Assembly (NCBI RefSeq): GCF_900964775.1
Contig: NC_041813.1
Span: 32,366,960 to 32,430,959, forward strand
DNA: 64,000 bases
Source: Scleropages formosus
Taxonomy: Eukaryota; Chordata; Actinopteri; Osteoglossiformes; Osteoglossidae
Direction of reading: 5' to 3'
The translations under genes and the position numbers were made by a program. The notes under the pieces were generated by a model. The model was not told the origin of the DNA and did not search any database. It saw only the letters and a list, made by a program, of their open reading frames with translations. Below are positions 1 to 8,797 of this stretch, piece by piece (the first letter of the stretch is position 1; every line of letters begins with the position of its first letter).

Positions 1-1221
1 CACATCACATTCTTCTGTCAGCATACCATCTACTCCCTCATCACCATCCTTCTGTTCACTCAGCCTCACAGGTCCTGCCCAGGCATAATCCTTTTTGCCC
101 TTCAGCTTCTTGGATTTCCTGTTCCCTCCATTCTTCCTCCTGGAGCCCGGAGTCTCCTTCGTGCTCCTCCTTTTTCGTCTAACATACCAGATTGTGCAGC
201 TGGTCACAGCAATTAAGACACCTAGAAAGGCAATGACTGTGATTGAAAGCAATCTAAATTTGTCGTTAAGTTTGCTGCTCGCGGGCATAAGGGTTTGAAT
301 CAATGCCGGGTTGAGTTCAGTTGAAATTTCTGGATTGTGTGTATGTTCTATTACAGTGGGGATGCTGTGGGCTCTTGAGAATAGAGGGTCAGAACTTTTG
401 GGATGAGAAATATTCTTCGGGGTGGTCAAGGACAGGATTGGAGAATGCGTGGGCATTTGCTTGCTGCTCAGTAATGTAGTAGGAAGCTCAGACTCTGAAA
501 CTGTTATGACAGATGATTGGGGAGTAGTCAATTGTTTAGGAATGACCATTCTGACTGGAGGAGAACCAGGTGTTTCGATTGGCTGTAGAATAATCGATTG
601 ATTGGGAGTAGATGCTGTGATTGGCTGCAGAGTAGTCGATTGATGAAGTGCAGATGATGTGATTGGCTGCAGCGTAGTCAACTGATCAGGAGCAGATGCT
701 GTGACTGGCTGCAGAGTAGTCAACTGATCAGGAGCAGATGCTGTGACTGGCTGCAGAGTAGTCGACTGATCAGGAGCAGATGATGTGATTGGCTGCAGAG
801 TAGTCGACTGATCAGGAGCAGATGATGTGATTGGCTGCAGAGTAGTCGACTGACCAGGAGCAGATGATGGGATTGGCTGCAGAGTAGTCGACTGACCAGG
901 AGCAGATGATGGGATTGGCTGCAGAGTAGTCGACTGACCAGGAGCAGATGATGGGATTGGCTGCAGAGTAGTCGACTGACCAGGAGCAGATGATGGGATT
1001 GGCTGCAGAGTAGTCGACTGACTAGTAGCAGATGATGGGATTCCTCCTATAGTTAGTATGGTTAATGGTTCAGAAACAGGCTGTGAGGTTGGTTGGGTAG
1101 GCTTTGATTTCAGTGGGTTGAAACTGTGTATTGTGGTCATCCGGGTTGTTTGCACCGCAGACGCAAGAGGGAAAGGTGGAGGAATGAGTGTGGAACTGAA
1201 CGTAAGTATTAATAGGAACAT
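1..1221 (-). CDS. spn: Leukosialin (CD43/SPN)-like sialomucin, 3' end outside window
   Basis: A single open frame runs leftward from an ATG at 1221 to the window edge (at least 407 residues) with no stop. It opens with a signal peptide (MFLLILTF..., cleavage likely after PLASA), then a Thr/Ser/Pro-rich ectodomain holding eleven 14-residue repeats, then one membrane span (about residues 313-332, LLSITVIAFLGVLIAV) and a basic tail. The tail has RRKRRS just inside the membrane and YAWAGPVRLSE further on, which lines up with DAWAGPAQVPE of human CD43. The mature N-terminus AVQTT also resembles human AVQTP. In mammals CD43 is a heavily O-glycosylated leukocyte protein whose juxtamembrane basic cluster binds ezrin/radixin/moesin and which tunes adhesion and T-cell signalling. 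Human SPN likewise has its whole coding region in one exon and lies beside C16orf54, as here. Orthology is inferred from tail motif, architecture and neighbour. Confidence 0.8.
   Translation of the reverse strand, partial: MFLLILTFSSTLIPPPFPLASAVQTTRMTTIHSFNPLKSKPTQPTSQPVSEPLTILTIGGIPSSATSQSTTLQPIPSSAPGQSTTLQPIPSSAPGQSTTLQPIPSSAPGQSTTLQPIPSSAPGQSTTLQPITSSAPDQSTTLQPITSSAPDQSTTLQPVTASAPDQLTTLQPVTASAPDQLTTLQPITSSALHQSTTLQPITASTPNQSIILQPIETPGSPPVRMVIPKQLTTPQSSVITVSESELPTTLLSSKQMPTHSPILSLTTPKNISHPKSSDPLFSRAHSIPTVIEHTHNPEISTELNPALIQTLMPASSKLNDKFRLLSITVIAFLGVLIAVTSCTIWYVRRKRRSTKETPGSRRKNGGNRKSKKLKGKKDYAWAGPVRLSEQKDGDEGVDGMLTEECDV
581..1042 (-). repeat. Eleven 42-bp coding tandem repeats in the CD43-like mucin domain
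   Basis: Eleven head-to-tail units of exactly 42 bp (462 bp) encode about TSSAPDQSTTLQPI per unit on the minus strand. Units at the 1042 end differ from those at the 581 end mainly at the Asp/Gly before Gln and at the Thr/Pro before SSA, and several neighbours are almost identical, as expected of recent unit duplication. The unit length is a multiple of three, so copy number can vary without breaking the frame. The Ser/Thr/Pro content makes each unit a likely O-glycan carrier. Confidence 0.95.
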
Positions 1222-1625
1222 ACTGCTATTTGACAAGTGGGGTGAGATGTCACGAAATGGATCATGAAGGTCCACACGTCCTTCAGAAGAAAGGTTTGGA
1301 TAGTAGAGAATAACAGGCAGAGAAATGTTTTCTAGATAGATTTGTTTTCAAGGCCTAGAATGTGGAGGTACCTCAGATTGGAAGGTCAAGCCTTGTGTAC
1401 CACTGGGATAAGCTCAATTGGCCATTCTGACAAGGGCTAGTAGTCAAGATCTGCACCTGTGGTGCTTCCCAGCACCACTCTCCACCACAAGCAGAGTCTG
1501 TCAAGCACTCTGGTAGGAAACGTTCTGCTCTGCTCTCTTGTGTACCAGTGATGCTGAGATTCTGTGGGCTGCAGCCACTGCTATGCGAAAGCTTACAGGA
1601 CTGAAGAACTGCTCAAGAGCAGTAC

Positions 1626-1713
1626 CTGGAGATGAACCAAGCAGCGTTCGTCGGTGCTTTGCAGAGACAAAACTCAGAAATAAACCCAACATCCACACGG
1701 CATCCCACAACAT
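1626..1713 (-). other. Possible alternative first exon of the CD43-like gene
   Basis: On the minus strand an ATG at 1713 starts a peptide with a textbook signal sequence (MLWDAVWMLGLFLSFVSA) followed by KHRRTLLGSSP. A CAG|GTACTG donor sits after 1626. A pyrimidine-rich acceptor (TTTCTTCTGAAG) lies just upstream of 1280, and joining the two keeps the frame into the MFLLILTF start of the CD43-like protein. This would add about 50 residues and bury the usual signal peptide inside the chain. It may instead be chance or a noncoding leader. Human SPN has a noncoding first exon, so at least a leader exon in this area is expected. Confidence 0.3.
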
Positions 1714-2829
1714 GGCATACGTTACACAACCGGCTGAGTGTACTTAAGAGGAACTCTGATTGCAAGTTTTGGACAGTTTCAAAGGGAGCTCGTACTTAAC
1801 CCCATATATGTGAATGGAGAATGCGCAGCACAGTGATATTATTATATAAAATGACAGGCTAATCCTTGAAAGCATTAGCTTGGGATTTTTCCTTTTGATT
1901 ACTTTTGACTGGTGTAAAACATCAGTGTGCTGTTTGTAATCTGACAAGAGCAGGCTGCCAGCCTTTATGCTTCAGCAGGTCCATGCAGTGAGAAATCGGT
2001 TTGAAAGTTGCATTGTAGCACACTGACTTTGGCTATTCGTTCCTCCGCAAATGTGTAACTGACGCAATGATTCATTGAAAACTGTTAAGATTGTTCACTG
2101 ATTCAGATCTCTTATGAAAAATAATGAATGTCTCTTACCTACATTTTCCTACCAGAGAAGACACCTTCAGTGGAATTGGACACTTCTGAGAGCATGGTCA
2201 CCTCTCCTTGCTTTTCTCCCTCTTCCTTCTGCTCATGCCACGCTTTACACCCCTTCCCAGGGTGTATCTTGTTCAGACCGTTGGTGACCCTGACTGCACA
2301 GCAGAGATAGGATACCAGCACAGGAACAATGCCAGAAAAGTCACCACGAACATTCACTGCTGTGAGGATGTTCTAAGGACACAGTTGCATGTTTTTGTGG
2401 TATTTGTTACAGGATAGTGAAAAGGGCGAGGTCACTCTTTTGGGGGCGGGGGGGTCAAGAGAAGAGCAGCTTCTCAGTTGTAACACGTTGTTCCTATTTC
2501 AGTTTCATTTGGGTGGAGCTGCCAACCAAATGCACACATCTGCACTGAATATCTGTTTTGTATGTGAATGTGGCAGGAATCAGTGTCTTAATGAGGATGA
2601 AACGAAAGAGGTCGTTCAGGTGTTTGTGTGATATTTTGTCCAAAATTACATAAAGTGCAATGCTTAAAAATTTACACTCAAGTATATAGTCATATGGGTT
2701 CAGAAAGTGTGTGTGTATATATAGTCATTTTTGGTTTTTTCTTGTATTCAGCAATATGTCTGATAGAACTGCATTTGATAAACAAAGCGGTAGAGAGCAA
2801 GATGTTTGTGTTGCTCAGAAATAACTTTT
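1714..2829. other. Intergenic stretch between the two sialomucin genes
   Basis: No exon-like frame with splice sites or homology was recognised on either strand. It is presumably the promoter side of the CD43-like gene and the region beyond the 3' end of the C16orf54-like gene. Confidence 0.5.
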
Positions 2830-2835
2830 TTTATT
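2830..2835 (-). terminator. Polyadenylation signal of the C16orf54-like gene
   Basis: TTTATT on the plus strand reads AATAAA on the minus strand, about 70 bp past the stop codon at 2905. Confidence 0.6.
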
Positions 2836-2904
2836 TACGAAAGTAGAATAACAATGCGGTTGTTCACAGCTTCTCCCCCATTTTTGATCCGTTCTGTGCC
2901 CCTT

Positions 2905-4110
2905 TCACACTTTGCTCCTCTCTATGTGTGGCCTTGTCCTCCCATTTGAGTACCAGAACTCAGTAATGTCCTCCAGGGTGACCCTGGGTGGTGTCCACAG
3001 TGTTTCTGGCTCTCTCCTCCTGCCTGTGTCTTCCAGTGGCTGTGCTCTGACCGCGGCCTGCTCCGGGGCCACCGAGGAGCTGTTGGCATACCAGAACTCC
3101 ACTCTTTGCTCCAGTGTCCCCTTGGGCTGAGCCCACAGGGTGCTCTGCTCTCCTCTGGCCTGCATCCATCTCTTCCTCACCTTCCCTCTGTGGACAGAGA
3201 GGCGTACCCAGAGAAACATGGTGAGGCCGAAGAAGACCGAAGCGGTCACACCCAGAGTGCACAGAGTGACGAAACAGACAAGCTTAGTGGATTTTGACAG
3301 GGGCACAGGCTTCACTTCCCTTTTTCCACATTTGGGCTGTGACTTATTACTAATTGTGTTATTGCTCTGCGGGTTGCATAACTCAGTTTTTTGGTCCATC
3401 TGAGTGGACTTTCCAAGGTCATGGTCACGTACTTCTGTTGCCATGTTGTATGCTGTGGGCGTACGGTGTGTGTCTGCAGAGGCATGTAACCCTGTATACG
3501 TGTTGCTGTGAAGTTCCACGGTGCTGGTTGCGACGGGGCCAGTGGTGTTGTGATTTGCTGGGGCCGTGCTGCGCTTGTCCCACGTGGTGCTGGAGTATGT
3601 GGCAGGTGCTGGTCTCGGATCCCCCATCGCTCTGGCGTCCATGTGGCTGCTGCTTGTCTCAGGGCTCTCCTGCCGATGAGCGGTTGTCTCCATGTTCCCT
3701 GCTGTGGGCTCACGGTGTGCGCGAAGATTGTGTTGTGTGGTCGCCCCCTGTCCGGATGTTGCGTAAGGGGTTTCTGCCGGGTTTTTCCAGGGGTTGCTTT
3801 CTACCGTTCTTGCTCTGAATTCCACAACCTTGGTTACGCCACTCCGTTCTGAGGGTCTGTGCCTCGACGCTGGTGTTGTCATCCTCTCGGAAGCGAACGA
3901 GTCTTGTTTTGCCGTCTCAGCCGACGGGTCTCTATTCGTCGACATGTTTTGGGGGTTTGGCCGTTCAGTTTTAGCACCTGCTGTGAGTGCCTCGCTGGTC
4001 AGAGTTGTGCTTCGGCTGAAGGGTTCCGCTGTCGTGGAGCTCAGGGTGGTGGCAGAGAAGGCGAGGAGAGATGGAAGGTACATGATGACAGACAGCTCGG
4101 TGTGCCTCAT
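2905..4110 (-). CDS. C16orf54-like single-pass membrane protein with a mucin ectodomain
   Basis: One exon encodes 401 residues. An N-terminal signal peptide (core VIMYLPSLLAF) is followed by about 250 residues very rich in Thr, Ser, Pro and Ala (mucin-like), one membrane span at about 278-303 (VTLCTLGVTASVFFGLTMFLWV) and a 98-residue cytosolic tail. The tail holds two related motifs, TLWAQPKGTLEQRVEFWYA and TLWTPPRVTLEDITEFWYS. Human C16orf54, as I recall it, has the same pair (ELWIEPMGTARERSEDWYG and LQPRVTLEQISAFW) and ends in a GRTS stretch like GRTR here. Human C16orf54 has only a short extracellular part, so the mucin region is the main difference. Its neighbour is the CD43-like gene, as in human 16p11.2. 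Function is unknown; a leukocyte surface role is inferred from the neighbour only. PSGL-1 and GPIb-alpha were considered and fit less well. Confidence 0.75.
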   Translation of the reverse strand: MRHTELSVIMYLPSLLAFSATTLSSTTAEPFSRSTTLTSEALTAGAKTERPNPQNMSTNRDPSAETAKQDSFASERMTTPASRHRPSERSGVTKVVEFRARTVESNPWKNPAETPYATSGQGATTQHNLRAHREPTAGNMETTAHRQESPETSSSHMDARAMGDPRPAPATYSSTTWDKRSTAPANHNTTGPVATSTVELHSNTYTGLHASADTHRTPTAYNMATEVRDHDLGKSTQMDQKTELCNPQSNNTISNKSQPKCGKREVKPVPLSKSTKLVCFVTLCTLGVTASVFFGLTMFLWVRLSVHRGKVRKRWMQARGEQSTLWAQPKGTLEQRVEFWYANSSSVAPEQAAVRAQPLEDTGRRREPETLWTPPRVTLEDITEFWYSNGRTRPHIERSKV

Positions 4111-5558
4111 CGTCTGCAGGAGCGAGTGACAAGGGGGCAGTGTGTTAACAGTATTTCCAGACCCGTAGCTTTTTTTTTTTTTTTTTTTTTTTCTTTGGTT
4201 TCTGTCCCGGCGACTTTCCTCCCCCGGGCAACCTATGAGTGTGTAACTTCTTTCGAGACAAGCAATCTGAGTTTGAATTCGTGTGCTGTTCAGTTATAGA
4301 TAGCACTTCCGCATTTGCGGCAGCCCTGTCTGTGCTGCGTCTACCCCGTTTTCACCACAGTAAATGAGCAGATTAAATGGCACACGTACCTGACTCTTTG
4401 CCTCTTATTTCAGGCTGTCTTCCCCTTTCTCTATGCTTTTCATGTTCACTTGTTAAAAACAGCCCTTCTGGGAAACTTCTGACTGCCGAGAAGCTCTTGC
4501 CGAAGTGACGAAACTAGACACTTGTATCCATGGAAACAGGAGATGGAGGTGTGCCGAAATGAGGCAGGATGTGGTATGTCGCTCTTCCTGCCTCTGCATT
4601 CTTCCGCTGGAGAGAAAATGGCACAAACACAAGCGTCCTGCTGAGTAATTTCACAAGTTTACTATTGGAGTGTTTGCGTCTAGGCAAAGAACAGCCTCGT
4701 GGGTAGAGGGGGGTGACAGAACCTGGTCACTTTCCCTGAAACGTTCATAGTGCCTTGAACTCCTCATTCCTTCCAAATTCTCTCCACCAGGTCTGGAAAT
4801 TTCTCACTTTGTCTTCCTCTCTGTTTGTTCTCCTCCTTCTCCACATTAGACACTGCAGACTGGTAATGTCAAAAACCCACCACCTCCTCCCTGGACCCCT
4901 TTCCTGCTGTATTTCTATCCTGCTTTCCACCTCTTAGCACCTTACTTCTGCATGACTCCATGTGACTCCTCCACTGATGTTGTACTGAGATCCTTCAAAC
5001 TAGTGTCAGCTGTGCCCCAAAAAATCTAATGTATCTGTAGCTTACCTGCAGAATTGCAGTCCTGTTCTTGGAAATATTGTACAGTGGGCTCTAGAGATAC
5101 AATTCAGCGATCAGCTGCTTGCAGAAATGCTCTTTAAAGGCATCCAGTGTGGGTTTTAGACAACTACACAGCACAGGAACTGCTTCAGTAAAAGTTACAA
5201 CTCAGCCCTTAGTCACTCCACACCATTATTATTTTGATATTGCAGACATTACACTCTTAATCCTAAGCTCACTCACCCCCATTAATGCCCCTGTGTCATT
5301 GGCCCTTGACAGTGTACTGTTGCCTGTGTCTCCAGCTCATTATGGATTTATGTGGATTAACAGTATCACATGGGTTTTAGTCTGGCTGAGTCACCAAGGC
5401 AGAGCGATAGCAGAGTGAGTGGGGAATGAGGCCGGGGGGACGCAGCACGCGCGCACACTACTGTGCTCATTGTCACGCTTTGTGTCTGACACTGAAACAG
5501 AGGAGCAGCGTCGGTGAAAGGGGAAGAAGAGCTGAGGACGCAGAGGACGGCAGGCAGA
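4111..5558. other. Intergenic region between the C16orf54-like gene and unc119
   Basis: Head-to-head spacing between a minus-strand and a plus-strand gene, so it should contain both promoters. A 21-T run lies near 4171. A near-CpG-rich patch (5430-5470) precedes the unc119 start. No other gene was recognised. Confidence 0.5.
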
Positions 5559-7438
5559 ATGACAGATGGGCTATACGAGACAGACAGAGAAAGAGAGGTT
5601 GAGGAAGATGAAGAAATGTCAACCGACGTATATGTGCAGAGGATGGAGAGGGAGCGTGGCAGTTTCGGAGAGGTGGACATGGAGGACTGGAATGGGCTGC
5701 CTGCTGGAGTGGAGCTAGGAGAGGTGGTGAAAGAGCTGACCCCCGGAGAGCCCATCACCCCCAGCTCGGTCTTGCGGCTCACATCCTACACTGACGGTGG
5801 GGAGCGTGCACGTGTGTGTAAGCGCGCGCGCGCACACACTCTCTCTCTCCTGCACTCAAGGGGAACTTTGTGCACTTTGTCGGAATTGGCAGATTTTAAA
5901 CGAATCTACAAGCTGCTATGTCAAAAACATGAGTGCTTTCCTTATGTCTATGGCATATGTCTCTTCAGCAGTGGTGTGATGTAGATTTCCTTAAGTGCAG
6001 GTCACATGACTGAGAGGCTCTAACTCAGATGTTTAGACTCAAACAAGAGTGAACGGGGCACTGGCTGACCATATTTCTTAAACTGGAGTGAAGTCAGACT
6101 CATTTACAGTTTCTGTCACAGGGAAGCAGAATTCTGTGGGGAGAGGCATCTAAAGCCCAGAGGTCCACATGCGATGGTCTGGTGGTCAGCTGCTCTGGGA
6201 GCCCATGTCTCACTCCTATCCCACATTAGCTGCGTGTGTGAGGGTGTTCAGCAGTGTGTCTCAACAGGGTCCCACAGCTGCAGTCTGGAAGCTCTTCTAT
6301 CATTTATTTTTGTTGATATAAGGTGTCTTTCAAGACCTTGGTCTTTCCCTGCTTCAAATGCAGTCTGCAAACTGCTGTGGCAAATTTCACCAAACGACTT
6401 CATTGCAGATTACTTGTGCAGTCCTGAGGACAATATCTACAACATCAGCTTCTCACGCTTTAAGATCCGAGACTTGGAGAGCGGGGCAGTCATTCTGGAC
6501 ATCAAGAAACACTGTCCGACAGGTAACTGTACCTGTTAGCTCTGTGCCTGGAGTAAAAATGTGTAGCGCTGCCCTCTGGTGTCATCTTGTAACTGTGTGT
6601 GTGTGTGTGTGTGTGTGAGTGAGAGAGATGAAACTGGTGGTCAGGACATATTGCCCTTGTGTTGCATCTCTCATTATTAATCACACCTATGTGTTTGGTG
6701 CATTGCTCTCATATTGCTATTTGTGTCCATCTTTTTCAGAAATAAAAGATGTGATCGACTTAAATGCAGGCAGGTTCATTCAGTATCACTTCAGCCCTGC
6801 CTTCCTTTCCCTGCGGGAGATTGGAGCCACGTAAGTGTGTGCCTTCTGCAGCACTGCCATACAGTTGTCCACACATGTACGCCACTCAAAACCAGCAGGG
6901 AGCCAGCTGGTTAAAGTCCTTGCTTGTATATGTGTTGTACTGCATCAGTACACTTCTGCCTGCACTGTGTGTCCGTGTGAGCTGCGCAGCAGCGACCGCC
7001 TCCTCTCTCCCACCCTCCCAGGCTGGAGTTCACTGTCGGAAGCAAGGCGGTCAACAGGCTCCGCCTAATTGAGAGACATTACTACAGAGACCAGCTGCTC
7101 AAGTCTTTTGATTTTGAGATCGGCTTCTGCATCCCCTACAGCAGGAACACGTGTGAGCACATCTACACGTTGCCTGAGCTGGACCCCGATACAGGTCTGT
7201 GTCTTCTGCACAGATGGACGTGTGGCACCCCGCAGTGCTCCGGCTTTCGCTTGCATGCACAGTCTGCTTCAACTCCTCTGCTGTCCAATAATAAACACTC
7301 ACTTGTGGTCCATCTCCTGTCTCAGTTGCAGATATGATCGCCAGCCCCTTTGAGACAAGGTCAGACAGCTTCTACTTTGCCAACAACACACTCATCATGC
7401 ATCACAAGGCTGAGTACTCCTTCTGCGAGAAGCCCTAA
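5559..7438 (+). CDS. unc119: UNC119-family lipid-binding trafficking chaperone
   Basis: Five exons (5559-5796, 6409-6522, 6740-6830, 7022-7194, 7326-7438) join in phase to 242 residues, against about 240 in human UNC119. The N-terminal 80 residues are acidic and variable. From the second exon on the UNC119/PDE6D immunoglobulin-like beta-sandwich is strongly conserved: [56 protein letters not shown]-type [14 protein letters not shown] and [20 protein letters not shown]. Family members bind myristoylated N-termini (for example transducin alpha and ciliary cargo) and are unloaded by ARL2/ARL3. The ATG at 5559 was chosen because it begins the acidic leader (MTDGLYETD); an in-frame ATG at 5514 is a less typical alternative. 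Which of the several fish unc119 paralogues this is cannot be decided here. Confidence 0.9.
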
Positions 7439-7611
7439 CGGGATGCTCGGGTCACACTAAGGCGGAATGGAGTGACGTGTGCCGACCCCGGAGCCGTGCC
7501 GACTCACGTCGCAGCCACGCAGTGCTCGCCCCTGCGGTCCCTGTTGTCATTGTTGCTGTTCCACAGTAGCTGTGTTCCCTCCTGCAGCGAGGGAGTCTGT
7601 CTCGTGTTGGC

Positions 7612-7659
7612 ATGCCTGTGTTGTTGTTGTTGTTGTTGTTGTTGTTGACAACCAATAAA
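7612..7659 (+). terminator. unc119 3' UTR end: (TTG)n tract and AATAAA signal
   Basis: A run of nine or more GTT/TTG units ends at about 7648 and is followed at 7654-7659 by AATAAA, 216 bp after the stop codon. This is the likely cleavage signal of the unc119 transcript. Confidence 0.7.
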
Positions 7660-8797
7660 AGAAAGCAACTGCTTACTGCACGTTTGGGTTTCTTTACTGC
7701 ACTATGCCTACAAAAGGATTGTGGGGAAAAGCAGTGCAGAGTGGCCCACGGTGGTGTTTGTAAGCACCTCTCGAGCCACCCCGCAGCCTCGCCGTAAACA
7801 TCCTCGGGCTGCGGTTACTATTCTGATTCGCACAATGCTGTCGGTGTTTGTTTACCCCAGGACGCTTTCCTGCCTACGCTGTCATCAGAGCCATGGGGAA
7901 GTAGCTGCTTGTGAGTGGTCTAGGCCTGGGGGGGGGGGCCTGCCCAGGTGACCCCAACAGCCTGCCCCCTCCCACACATTGTATTGGCAGTCTCAAACAA
8001 GAGAAATTAAGGCAGGTGCTCGACCTGCTTTGCAGGAAGAGCATAAACGCCCCCCCCCCCCAGTCGGGTCGCAGCATCTGGGTCTTGCAGACAGATGTCA
8101 TCCTCCTGGCTACTGACAGATGGTCTCCCAGAGTATTTCTGTCCAGTCGTGATACTGTGGTAGTTGCGGTCTTAACTTTCCGCTTGTTTCAGGAATATTC
8201 CAGCGACACAATAGAATCGTGCTTGTCCGTGGGGCAACACAGAAACGAGTGACAAAGCGCTTCCTTTCAGATGCGGTGACCAAAAGTGAAACTTGGTTTA
8301 TTGACCCGGAAACACAAGATATGGCCAATGGCACTGAAAGAGAGCAGTTCTGTTGTGATGACCGGGAACGTCCACCCCCCGCCAGCGAACAGGAATCTCT
8401 GCTCTGTGGGCAGGGGAACGGCAGCGTTGCACGTTTACCTTACATGGCTTCCCATGATAATTCCCAAACAGATTTTTTCTGCATTTCCTTTGGTGTGTGT
8501 GTTCCTCTTCTGTGTTGTCTGAAAAGGGAGGAGGAGGATGAGAAGAGAGCACTGAGAGAGGATGTCTGCTAAACGACTCCATTAGGCCTGAGCCCTGCCT
8601 AGTCCCCTGAGGCAGAGGAGAGTAGACTGCTGCTAGGAGAAGCAGACAGACGGTGTCTTCAGTGAGCAAGAGAGCTACACCCAGGGAACATCTCGCTGTC
8701 AGGCAGAGCTCACAGAGCAAATGCAGTAAAAATCGAGGTGAATCGAACGGAATTGCACAGCGGACACGATCTGGGTTTCCGAGATCTGAGCATCACG
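7660..8797. other. Intergenic region upstream of mmp25
   Basis: No gene recognised. Short homopolymer runs of G (about 7929) and C (about 8051) occur. The region presumably holds the MMP25-like promoter and any 5' UTR; no TATA box was convincing. Confidence 0.4.

Noticed and set aside
2905-4110. PSGL-1 (SELPLG) or platelet GPIb-alpha
   Set aside because: GPIb-alpha shares a short FLWVR near the membrane but needs leucine-rich repeats, and the tail motifs match C16orf54 instead; PSGL-1 tail motifs are absent.
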